Origin: Setaria digitata
Lineage: Eukaryota; Nematoda; Chromadorea; Rhabditida; Setariidae
Reading direction: 5' to 3'
DNA: 64,000 nucleotides
Assembly: GCA_003640385.1 (NCBI GenBank)
Contig: RCAB01000032.1
Span: 1-64,000 of the forward strand
Below are positions 11,763 to 23,445 of the stretch, piece by piece; the first letter of the stretch is position 1; the number at the start of each line of letters is the position of its first letter. The notes below the pieces were generated by a model. That model was not told where the DNA came from, did not search any database, and saw only the letters and a program-made list of their open reading frames with translations. Position numbers and translations under genes: made by a program.

Positions 11763-14700
11763 TAGATAATTATTCATTTACATATTTAAAATATAAATTT
11801 GTGACACAATCTGGAGATAGCATAGAAGATTGGAATACTTACTTTTTAATTTTTAGTTTTCTGAATTATTCGGAATCTTTTCCATAACTATGGTAATTTT
11901 AGAACTAATTCGCCCGATGTAATCAACAAGCCTTTGAAGTAAAGCGCACAAAAGTTAAATTCCCTAATTCTTGACATAAATGAAATAGAAATAAGTTACC
12001 GTTATACTGAATTTCAAATATTGAAAGCCAAGCCCAAGAAAATGCGCGTGATATCAACAACCAAGTTAAAGCCTGGTCCGGAAACAGCAGTGAACGGACT
12101 GCTATTGCACTGCTGTAATTTTGAAATTGTTAAAAACAAAAGTGAATAAGGTTTTAGTAACTAAAATAACTAATGCTAATAACTACTGTTTGGGAAATGT
12201 AAAAAAAAATTCTCGCTTGTTTTCAGTACTTAAAATTTTGACATTATTTAATTAATGTTCTTATGTTGATGACAATCCATCTTCTGTAATCAGTAATAAT
12301 TACCTGGTAAATTTGCTACCAACAGTACAAGTAATTACGAACCTTCCTATAACTAAAGAGATGAGTATCAAGAAGTTGGCAAAGTCCCTGACAATCATAA
12401 GTTTAACTCGTACAACAAATGGCCCAAATGTTTGTGATAACGGTACAAAGTAAAATAATGTTGAATAACACAAATAAAGCAATAGAAATGCAGATGAAAC
12501 TCGAGTCGCATACGTTATATGGAATGGCTAAAGTAAAAAATTGAAAGAAATAAAAAATTGAAAGAAATTTTTGAATTAAATTACAAAAACTCTTCAGTTA
12601 CAGCATTTACTTGCTTTCTAGACTTGATCCTGCCTTGAATTTACTTTCCACAAATGTTGGGTACTGAATTGCAAGCTATGAAAAAAATACCGTAATTTTC
12701 ATCTCATCGCTATCACCTACCTCTAAGTCTGATTCATGAAAATAATTAAAAGCAAAAAAACAAAAGAGAAGGAAAAAAAAAACCAAACCATAGAACTGAT
12801 AGAGACTGTCAATGAAAGAACTTTGAAGAGGAGTATAACTAGAAGATGTAAAGCGATCACAACAATATCGAAAAAACGCCAACGAAGCTGGAAATTTTTA
12901 GAATTTATTGCTTTTCAGTACCTTTGCAAACTAGTTAATCAGTCAGTTACGAATATTCTCGCTTATATATTATAGATAAATATTCAAGTATTTCGCAAGT
13001 TTTAAAGATCTGAACTAGTATGTCATCCTTACTAGCAGTAATTACATACCTGACGTAAGGGTGCTCTTCGAATGCGATTCGAAAATACCCAAACAGATTC
13101 AACGAGCGATAGAAATGTCCAGATCCACATCACTGTTTCTAGAATTAAGGATCCACAACCAGGTAGTGATATCTGGAATTGCCTTTTCTTGATAGGTTCC
13201 GAATGATTGGAAATAAGTAAATATATGATTAGCAATGAATGCATTTAAGATTTCTAATAATTCTGGAAGATACTACTATTTTCCGGAAAGTGTACGGTGG
13301 AGATTCTGATGAGATCGGGATTCAGTTCGAAAAATTACTTGAAATTATTCACTAACTGTATATGCAAACAACATGATGTGAACGAGTCGAAAAACGAGCG
13401 AAAGCCAATATTTAACGATCGGTGTAGAATAGAATGTCCCAACAGATATGGAGATTCGTTGTCGAACTCTTCTCTGTTCCACTGTTTTCGGTTTCACATT
13501 TGCCGGATCAACCCCTTTCAACATTACATCCTCAAGTAACTGTTGACCTCAAGAAATTTTGACTTTCTAAAATTTATGGCTTTTCTGCAGCCACAAAGCA
13601 AACTTTCATTCTCAAGCACCGTCATTTAAGAATGAAAGATAAATGTCACCTTCCATTAGAAGACAAGAACTTGTCGATGTTTCACCTGCAGATCGTTCAT
13701 CACGGATAGTTGACGCTGTAAGCTCATCACGTAGTACACTTTTGCCAGAAACATAACTGAAAATGCAAACTTTGAACTAAAATGTTAAATTTTTTTTTTT
13801 TTTTGTTTTAAAATATCCCACTTGGCTCGTATTCAATTTAATACTACCTATAGGGGACATATTTTATTTTAGATTTTTCCTGGCCGTGGAATTGTAGAAA
13901 TGCTGCTGTAGGGCTGGTTGAACCTCGATCACGAAAATGCCGTTCCGGTACGCGATGTCGTATCCACCATTGAATTGGAATTATCAGTACTGATGAAAGC
14001 AAAATCTTCAACCAGTGTGGTAAGATCACAATACCCATTGAACAGACGACCTATCAATTTTACAACCAGTAAGTATATAATTCCAATTAACTCAGTTTCT
14101 ATATATATTGTGAAAATTAACTCAGTATCTTATTGGTGAAGTTTCCTATACGTATTTATTTATATGCACAGAAATATTAAATGAATTTAATTAAGTTCAA
14201 TACATTGATAACGTTCTACTGATAATAAATACTGATATCATAACCGGCACTACTATTGGTGACTGATATCGCCGTTAATAAATTAATGCTGCTAATGATA
14301 GCGGATAATTGTGTCAGCAATATTACTATCGAATCTTATCGATAACCAAGACTGCTACCAGATAGCGCATAATGTTTATCACCTGCATTTTTCCGTACAA
14401 AAGTCGATAAATCCATTTCTGGCAACAGCGATGAGCCACGACTTGTCTATTATTAGTCTGAAAATTGATATAAAGAAGGAAATTCAAATTTAGAAGAGTA
14501 AGTGATAAGTTTCATATCACTCAAATGACATCTACCTGAAGTGCAAGTTCGGTTAGTGTCAAACCACCAAGCCATTCTAATGGAACACACAACAAACGGT
14601 AAGTTTCCTGAGGTGATTCAGTGTTAGCAGCATCCAGTACTTTAGTAGCATGAGTAGTGAACCATCGTGCTGCCATTCGTAAATCATTTTCGTACAGAAG

Positions 14701-17441
14701 ATAATCATGAACCTGTAAGCAATTCTGATTTCGTTATCAGCAGTGATAAAATTGATAGCAATAAAATTTCTTAATTAAGACGTGATAGAACGTTGCATAG
14801 CTCCTAAGATTCAATCTAAGTTGTATTTATTAGACTAACCTCAGTAGCAAGTGAATTACATATCCGTGCAAGGATAACTGATAATGATATCGGTTCAAAA
14901 GAATATGCACACAGACATCTTGCAAGTTCAAGACGGTTCAGCAGTATCGACCATATTGCTAGTATTTGAAGTGAGTGATTTGGAACAGAGTTATACTGAT
15001 GAAAATAAGAAATGGGCAGTAAATCCTTAATACCACCGGATAAATAAATCTAAAAAAGAGAGACTTGTATCAGTCCGGTTTGGTTCAATACACATTTGCA
15101 AGCATTCAGTAAGTCTTTAATTACCAGGAGATGTTCCAACTGTTCGATGAAGGCTGCATCAATTTCCGTCACTGATGAATTCTTTCCCAGACAATGACAA
15201 ACAATGATGTTGTTAAAAAATGCCTAAAATTGAGAAATACAAATGTTTTATTCATAGAGCAGAATTAATCACATCCCAAATTTTTTAATTTCCATTCAAA
15301 TTTTTGAAATTTGTGATCCGGATTTGAATTTCAGTTGTTCTAGAAAGACTTACTTGATCCGAAGCATATAGCATTAACTTTGTTAGCAATTGTAATGAGA
15401 CTTTCAATGGAACACTTTGTTGCAATATAGTTGCCAAAACCATTAGACGGTTATCAGATAGCAGAGCCTCTTCGAAAAGATCAGTGATATTCTAAAGAAT
15501 GTCCAAACTTCTATTCATTTTACTACATGAGTGATTTACTTTTAAAATCTCATTACCATATTATTATGAAGTGTGGTGAGATCGGTCGATAAAAGAATGG
15601 ATGGAACATTTATCTTTACTGCAAGCTTTAACAAACGCCGAATATCATTTGTGTCAATAGCACTTTGCATGCATAATTTTAGCAAATATTCAGGTAAGGT
15701 ATCCACCTGAAATGTGAACTACAAGGTGCAGGATTAGGAATGAATAGCTCTCATGTGCTCTCAGAAGAACAAAGTTTACCTGCTACAGTAACTCTCCTAT
15801 CAAAATCACCTGTTCAATAATTATAAAAGCTAGCAGTGGTACTTCACCGCAACCAGCAGCCAGTGAGGCAATAATATTTTCCTTGGCTTCTTCAATTAAT
15901 TCATTCCCGTGCAGCAAACTATTTGGGGCCAAACTACGCAACTCCGAATCGAGCCATTCCAGCCAACTTTCGAAATGAAATGCCGAACTACGATACAGTA
16001 ACCAGGAACTGTTTAATATGGCACAGAGCTCACTGCTGTCCTGAAATTCTTTCGAAGTCTAGGAGGCTAAACAGGAACCAAAAATCATTCTTTGCAGAAA
16101 TCATTACTTTGATTCAATCGATTTATTTAGATAATGCGCCAGGTAATCCTAAAACACTTATTTCATACTAACAATCTTCGGCTAAAGTTAAACTACCTGT
16201 AAAACGGCCACCGGTATCGCGCACTGCAAATGTGCCCGAAGTTCGGCAAGTGAAGACAGTTCACTTCCGCAGAATAATGCTACCGACACCGGTAACTTCT
16301 CATGCTCACCAGGAGGCAACAGTACTGTTTGTGATGGGGCCCGGCAGGTGCTACTGCTTTGTGGTACGCCAATTAACAGTGCTGAAATGTCTTAAACAAA
16401 TTACCTCTGTCAGATCAAGTAAAGTCTTTTTCTCTATGGCCAAGCATGACCTGTTACCTCTCAGAATCAGAATTTTACCGGGTGGTGGCGTGGAGAGCTT
16501 CAAAGTGATAAGAGTCCTGAACAGTGCCAATTTTTTGCTCGGTAATTGCTGGCCCCAAAGTAGCAGCATCGCCTTGCATTGACTGTCAACCATTAGTGTT
16601 CGGTACGCCGGTTCTTCGTTCACCACACAACCATTATCATTCACTTCTAGCAGTAATGTTTCCACACCTGTTGAATTCTGAATCCATCTTCAGAAATCGT
16701 TCACAACAACCAAATTATAGCCAATTCTTCAATTGTACCAAACTCAACTTTGGCTTCTATACCAAATTAATGAATCTTTTTTTTTTTTTTTTTTCAAACA
16801 TCTACAAAAGAATTATCTTCCCGTGATGAAACTCTGCACTTATTCACCGAAGATTCTTTGACGAGCACGATGTTAGTCGCAGCACGAGCTAGCGGATCAC
16901 GGGCTTCACCGGATGTTATCAGCCATGAATTACAATTCAATACAATTTGTGATAAGGCCTTTTCGATTTGTTTCTGTTTCTGTAATACTTTTTTGTTGTA
17001 TTATAAATAACTGATCAATTATTACTATGCTACATTAATCATAAAGTGAAACTGAAATTCAAATTGCAGCACATTTTTGTAACGGTCGTGATAAAAAAGA
17101 TTTTTTTTTTTTTTCAAATGCGAGGTAATATTGCATTGCACAGGTGTTAAACGCAATACTTCAAATATATGAAGTGAATTAATTACCTGTAAACCGATGA
17201 TATTTTCACCAGAAATCAACGAAATGATAATATCAGGGATACCCTCATCGATATGATAGGAATATGCAGCTAGCTGATTGTAAATGTGCTTCACAACTTT
17301 AGGAATTGCTTTCTGAGACTTGATTAATAATGCTGGATAAACTTGCTCTACAAAGCCATCATCGCAGACTGATTCCACGTATATTTTCACGTTAGTAACA
17401 TGCAATTCTTCGTCATGTGTATTCTCTTCTCCATTTTCCAT
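8179..17441 (-). CDS. TRPM-family cation channel with C-terminal NUDT9-like (Nudix) domain
   Basis: Exons 5' to 3': 17441-17187, 16979-16848, 16677-16458, 16381-16197, 16040-15810, 15706-15557, 15491-15354, 15223-15125, 15049-14840, 14712-14536, 14457-14383, 14050-13848, 13756-13650, 13547-13357, 13187-13050 (or from 13172), 12887-12789, 12527-12304, 12112-12000, 11647-11380, 10998-10755, 10545-10407, 10282-10086, 9943-9722, 9579-9466, 8634-8498, 8323-8179. All junctions agree in phase, giving about 1470 residues, near the size of human TRPM2. Seen in order: N-terminal TRPM homology region ([26 protein letters not shown]); [15 protein letters not shown]1 with [12 protein letters not shown]2-TM6 about residues 790-1040; TRP helix [17 protein letters not shown] followed by RPPLPPP; a short coiled coil; then from about 1200 an ADP-ribose hydrolase-like domain ([26 protein letters not shown]). 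The Nudix box and pore filter are atypical. An acceptor lies 5 nt before the start ATG. Of the known nematode TRPMs, ced-11 is the likeliest relative; not proven. Confidence 0.92.
11170..11358. repeat. 94-bp direct duplication flanking a single N
   Basis: Bases 11170-11263 and 11265-11358 are the same 94-bp sequence with one visible mismatch (tatag versus tatcg), separated by N at 11264. The pair sits in the intron between the TRP-helix exon (11380) and the next exon (10998). It looks like two contig ends joined without merging their overlap, though a real tandem duplication cannot be excluded. Confidence 0.85.
11692..11760. repeat. Two (TA)n microsatellite blocks
   Basis: TA repeats at about 11693-11716 and 11731-11760 are separated by a short ATTTTCTTTTTC spacer. 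They lie in the intron just upstream, in gene order, of the exon encoding TM6 and the TRP helix. Confidence 0.9.
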
Positions 17442-19202
17442 TGACAACTGAAAGTGCCATTTGCAAGAAAAGCAAAAAATTTTCAAAAATGAATTTACAG
17501 TCGATGATGCTAATTTATCATTCCTAACTGATCAATGTATAGTCGGGTCAAGTTGATACCAGAAGTTCTATGAGAAGTTCTCTTTACAACTTCTTTATCG
17601 CGTTACAGGGACTGGGATTCTAAGTTGAAAAATTGGTGCTAGATTAGTGTAGTATATATAACTGTAATGTGATCTTGGGGGCAGAAATACGAAAAGAGAG
17701 AAATGTGTCAGTCCAAGAGTTAAGAACTGAAGTATTTACAAAAATAGAAATTTTTTCAAGGACTTTCTTTATAAGAGGCTATTTGGCTAAATAATCTACG
17801 CAGTGATAAGCACTGATAGCAGCTGAAGTAGCTACACATCATCTGCTCGATAATGTCATGATATCAATCAACTATCTTACAGTGTCCGATGAAGTTCCAG
17901 TAGAAAGAGCAGAAAGATACGACGGTGAAAGGTCACGGCCAACGGGAACAGACTTGGAGCAAAAAGATAGGAAAGACGGAAGGAGTACAGGTAGGGAAAG
18001 GTAAATTTGATGCTTTCGATAGAAGGAAAAGAGGAGGGAAAAGGAAATGGGATAGGAGACGGTGTTCATTAATTGCACTCATTAATCAAAAAACTTTTAA
18101 GGAAGTGGCGAATAAGCAGCATGATACCGTTTTACAACCGGTCCATCAAACGACGGAAGTGAAAAAGGACCGAACACAAACAAACGCAGGATCAACTCGA
18201 CATCATCATCACCGTTCCTCTCAACCATCGCAAACACTTTTGTAGAACTTAATTACGATTAGAATTTAAATTCTATAAAGGTGATGTCCATGTAGAGAAA
18301 AGAAAAACATTTATTTTGTTCTCCCCCCCACCAACTGGAGGAAAGATTGTTCTGAAGACGAAATGAAGACAAATAGGAACATGAGAAGATAGAGGACTGA
18401 TTGTTCGGTTGCTCTGTAAAGAAGTGGTCAATTACGAGAGATAATAATTAATTAGTGAATTTATTGTAGAGCTTATAAGTTGACGAATTACTCTAAGTGA
18501 CTTCATAAATTGTTGGCTCATTTTTTTGCTTCTCAAACATTCTTTCTTATTAAATTTTATATGAATACGATTAAAATTAATCGAACAAGAAAGGCTATAG
18601 CAAAGGTCATATTCAAACAAGCAAAAAAAGGTCACTCAGCATTTGTCTTCCAAAGTGCCGCGCAATCTCGCAAAAACACTTATGCTTGTTAATTCCAATT
18701 GTTCCACAACTTTTACTGCTTCTTTTTTAATCCAATTCAAATGAATATATGGAATTTGAAATTATAGATGTCCATGTAGATATGCTGCCATAAATGACTG
18801 ATAATGGAAAAGTCCGGAGACAATAGAGTGAATGCAAGACTTTTACGAGAATATCGGAATAGTGTGTCTTTAATTTGTATATCTCTATTCGAGCTGTTTA
18901 CCAGTACTTGTTGTTAATCTTCTTGCTTTTATTTCTTCATTCAAATGAAAACATGGAAATCAAGTGGTAAATTGATCAATAACTGTGCTATAATCAAATT
19001 TTAGAATCGCAGCTAGTCAGTATAGTTTCAGATTTAAATATCAACACATAACTTAATATCTGAAAGACGATAAATAACTGCAAATTACAAAAGCATCTCA
19101 TAAACATTCATCTTAACCCAAAATTTTCCACTAATTAGCGTCCAGCATTGATCAAACTGATTACATTTCATATATTTGCAATTGTGAAATAATGCATCTA
19201 TT
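17442..19202. other. Intergenic region between TRPM and beta-sarcoglycan genes
   Basis: Both flanking genes are on the minus strand. I see no convincing exon. The 106-codon plus-strand frame at 17925-18245 is basic and low complexity and was rejected. The region should hold the TRPM promoter, and near 19202 the sarcoglycan 3' UTR. Confidence 0.5.
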
Positions 19203-21780
19203 TCATGTACAAAAACCTTGTGGTGCATAGCATGGTTTATTACCTGGTACAGCAAATAATTTGGGTTTTGATGACATGCAAACGCAAACTCGTAAGGCAT
19301 CTATAGAAGCAGTCAGTGAAGGTGACGAGCTCAGGGGCAATGTTTTTAGGCTATTTCCAAAGTAAAGTTTCTTAGTGGAAAACAGTACTATACCATCAGC
19401 CTGAAAAACTGAAATAATCAGAAAGAACGCTTTATTTTAAACAGAGTTATATGGCTAAGTCAAATTTTTCTAATTTCTTTCTGCATCAATGTATTTGGTG
19501 AAAGAAGACACTAGTGAAAGGAAGTGCTTGTTCAAAACAATCTTCTTTTTTAAAGTAGTATTGGATTTGAAAGCATGATTCTCTGGAAAGAAAAGAATAA
19601 TTGGTCAAGTTTATTTATTTCAACTTCCAGCAGTAAGGCAAAAAAAAAAAAAAATCATCCATACCGTTGTCTGCAATGAGATACCAGTTCTGGCGGTTAA
19701 ATTCATTCGTTTCGCTTCTAAATACACTCCTTCATTACCTCGTAATCCTAGATTAACTACATCCACGTATAAATTATCATTAATTGGTGAACGAATCTAA
19801 AAATCCTCAAAATATTAATTATCATTTGACTTGATCCAGACATATGTTGACGCATTGGACCATATTTAATAAATATTTCGGAATGGACTGAAATCTAAAA
19901 TTTCAGAAAAAGTTCGGAAGAAGTCAAGGGACCCAGCCTAGATTTAAATTTAAGCAATAACTAAAAGTCATTTCCCTTTTAACTATCAATTAGATAACTA
20001 AAGTCGTAAAAATACTAAATTTTCATATTTCCAGACAATTTATCACATAAATCAATTTTTCAAAACTTTTTAGGCCTGACACTTTTTTTTCATCAAATCC
20101 TAGCTTTCCGGGAATAACATATTATTTAGATTGAGCGACAAATTTCAGTGATCTCCAGTTCAAGGTAAAAATTGTATGCTGAATTTCAGGAATTTCATTA
20201 ATTTATAAGAATAAATGAATTCTAAGGTTTCAAAAATTTCTAGCAAGACCTTGTCAGTAATAATTTGAGCGGTAGATATTTTCTTGATTCTTTTGTCCAC
20301 ACGAAACATTGGGTGCTGAGCGCTGAAGTAAGGCCGAAATGCATTTTTTATCTGTAAATCGTACACTTTTAAATCGCACACATTCAACTTACTTGACTGC
20401 TTATTTTTATGGTAGTTTAATAGTGAAATGCAAATTAATTAGCCAAAACTTTGAATTCTTTAGTTAGATTAGTTTAGCCAGTATGGTAGCAAGACTTTGT
20501 TGGAACTTAACTCTAAATTTTTTAAATTTCTTATAAGCCTAAAACAAATCATGAATGATTGTAGTGACGAACGATAAACTGTTTGTTGTTCTCAAAGCGA
20601 CAAGTGCCATCTTGTAGAACCAGACGACTCTGAGTTGATTTGCTGCCTATTATTACCTAAAAGAAATTGACGGCACTTTGATTTTCCTCAGTCACTTAAT
20701 TTCATTGGTTCATACAATAGACAAGGCCAAAAAAAAAGGCCAAAAGGCTAAAAGTACTCTCTTGAAATCAAAGCTCAAGCGTTTTCAAGCAGATCTGTCT
20801 TATTACTTACAGCGTAACAACTAAAGAAAGATTGTGAAGCGTTTTTAAAAATTCGATTAAAATTAAGAAATTGTAGTGGCACAGAATCATTATCATAACT
20901 GGAATTAAATGAAGGTGGTCTAAAAGGACTAATTCCAAATTAGCAATAAAATTACATTCAGTAAGTATTATAATATGTTTACTTAGCTGCTTATCAGATG
21001 TTTTAAGGTAGCCATCTAACAATTATCACAAAATGTCTAGAACAATATTTTCTTTTTTCAATTTTTAAAATCCTGAAAGTGTTCTCAAGTGAAATATCTT
21101 ACCCTAGAACCTACAATCGCCAAATCCTTTCCTACACTTCCATAAACCGTACCACTTTTCGCGACCACTTTACCCAGGTGAACATCATCAGCTGAAAACT
21201 GCAGAACCGTCTCCTCTTTACCAGTTTTCGGATGGTGTCGGCTGTGAAATTGTAGATGCTTCATACCTCTGGTTGACATATCCAACACATGAATAATGAA
21301 GATATTCAACTGAAAGTAGTCGAAAATGAAACGGATAAATGACCTAATATCACTATAGACAAAGAAACATTTAAAAAGGAGATGAAGCATTCTCAGGAAT
21401 TGCCTTTATCGCAACCGTGAGATACCAGAGGTTTGTTTTCTCATACTAAAAGTAGTGTGAAATTTCAACATCACTCATCTGGGACATAGCAAATCCTTTT
21501 GCAGTCGAACAAAAAGCACTCAAAATAGAATAAACAGAATAGTAGCAAAGTTAGAAAAGCTTACGAGCAATCCGACCACTGTAATAAGTGTCAGCACCGC
21601 TAAACATATCAACAGAATCCATAGTCGTTTCTCGCGTAATCCAGTCACGTGCAACTTATATTCAATGTTATCTGGAATAACCGATGGTGGTAGTGCTTCC
21701 TTGTAATCCAGAAAACGTGAACGTCTTCGATCAACATCATCAACAGTACCACGGAGATACGTCGGTCCACCAACTGGCAT
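19203..21780 (-). CDS. sgcb-1: Beta-sarcoglycan
   Basis: Six exons (21780-21565, 21309-21103, 20656-20573, 20351-20250, 19796-19665, 19400-19203) join in phase 0 throughout to give 312 residues, close to the vertebrate protein (about 318). It is a type II single-pass membrane protein of the dystrophin-associated complex in muscle. Seen: a cytoplasmic N-terminus of about 50 residues, a VTGLREK motif before the membrane, one hydrophobic helix (about 54-72), then an extracellular beta-rich region with GSVGKDLAIVGSR, FSAQHPMFRVD and RGNEGVYLEAKRMNL. It closes with a cysteine cluster (VCVCMSSKPKLFAVP, then NKPCYAPQGFC) and the stop at 19203-19205. The last exon reads through a GT at CCAG|GTAATA; reading on is preferred because it completes the conserved cysteines. 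One junction uses a GTTCGT donor and another GTCTTG. No acceptor was seen close to the ATG. The gamma/delta-sarcoglycan family is less likely. Confidence 0.92.
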
Positions 21781-23445
21781 TACACATTCAGAGTTGGCAC
21801 GAATGAAGGAAGTATGACATACACCACCTCACCCACTTCGGACTAGCTACAGCTGTTCCACATAACTTCACGAGCTAATCTAACAATGCATAATGCATCT
21901 CTTCTACACTTTACATCGCTTCTACACCATGTTTCCATTATTGCTTCTACCACAGCTCTTCCTCTCAGTGGCATTCTCCTGCACAGCTGAATTAAGGTTA
22001 TTGGCTTTTGCTTACTAATTAAAATACTAATCAGCAAAGTTTATTAAGCTCCATTAAAATAGTTCGCTACTCCCAACACTATACACCCAATACTGCAATA
22101 CCTTTTAGCTAGAAATAGTTCCATTTTTGAGAACCTTACCAACTCTTAGCAGTCATTTCGATGCTGTTTTTTTTTTAATAAGCCGATAAAGCTTCTCACA
22201 TGACCTGCTGCTTTGCAATACAACTATCAACGTTCATTTCCTTAACAATTTTATCACAATACAACAATGACGGATAAAAATGAAAATACGATCCATTAGG
22301 AGCCTTTTATCATCTTTGAGCTCCAAACCAAACTTCAAACCTAGAGGTACAAAATACTAGGGTTCGAAGTCCATTCACAGAAATAAAAAATGAAACAATA
22401 CGAGGCTCGCAATAAAGAATTAATTAGAGGCGAGAAATAAAAACCTATCTTATTGTGTGAATTTCTCCAGCTCTGAAATTCGTTCTTGCTAGCCCGGAAG
22501 ATTCAGAATTAAATTTATTATTCGTCAAAATACATTGTAAGTGAGATAACATTATTTCAATGAGCTCTTTAAACACATGAAAAACTACCTTTGTTAACAA
22601 AACAAAATATGGTGAAACCGGAAATTGTAATCTACTAAATTGTAATCTACTAAGAAAATTTACTCGAAAAATTCAGAAAGCTACTTATCCAAATAAGGAA
22701 TCTAATAAAACATTTAAAAGTCGAATAAACAAAAGTATTGTAATTCTAGACCCATAATGGGAAGTGCTTATAATTCAGAAAAAAAGCAGAGAGGAATTAG
22801 GTGATAATTTTAGGCATAAAAAAATCAAATAAAACTGAGTAAAAAATCCCTATTAGATGTTAAATTACCGTATAACTGGGAAACAAAGGGAGGCATCAAA
22901 AAATCCTGCGAAATCTCATTTTTCTTTTTTTGAAGAAAGAAAAAAGGAAAAAGCAAAGATATTTTACAACGAAAATTCTAGCTTGCTTAACTTTACATGC
23001 CCACCATGATATGATACTGTTGGTGTAGGGGATCAAAAGAAAGTGGGGTCGAAGTGTGCTTCAAGCAATATCTAATAGAAATTTTAAGGAAATTCAAGAA
23101 AGAGGCAAAAATAATACTTAACATTACCAAAAGATTAACATGTTAATCTTCTATGATAACAAACTTGATTGAACTGTCCCACGTTAAAAGCGTCTCTGAA
23201 AAAAGACTTATAATTTTTCACAATATGAATTCGAAACTGATACTTATAATTATTTATAAACACTTAGGTAAAACCATTTTTTTCCCAAAACTAAAAATAT
23301 TCAGCTAGTTAGAGCATTAGGTCTTTAGGGAACAGTCAAACTAACACCTCATATTAAACTTCTCTTTTCCGTTCTCGCAAAAAAAGAAAACTAAGCAGTT
23401 CAAATGACCCTAAGTCAATTTCGGAATTCCGAACCTTAACAAAAA
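21781..23445. other. Intergenic region between two minus-strand genes
   Basis: Mostly AT-rich sequence with no recognised gene. A minus-strand open frame at 21843-22037 (peptide includes GRAVVEAIMETWCRSDVKC) follows a CTGTGCAG acceptor and might be a terminal exon of the zinc-finger gene or 5' UTR sequence, but nothing supports either. A 14-bp unit (ttgtaatctactaa) is repeated in tandem near 22625-22652. Confidence 0.4.

Noticed and set aside
13918..14139. Plus-strand open frame and an alternative minus-strand frame ([19 protein letters not shown]) at the same place
   Set aside because: Both conflict with the minus-strand exon 14050-13848, whose frame ([19 protein letters not shown]) joins its neighbours in phase and matches the TRPM pre-TM1 region.
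17925..18245. 106-codon plus-strand open frame rich in Lys, Arg, Gln and His
   Set aside because: Starts from a non-ATG codon, low complexity, no splice context or family resemblance; lies upstream of the TRPM gene on the opposite strand.
22355..22373. tRNA T-arm-like string (gggttcgaagtcc)
   Set aside because: No matching acceptor stem, D-arm or anticodon arm could be drawn around it.
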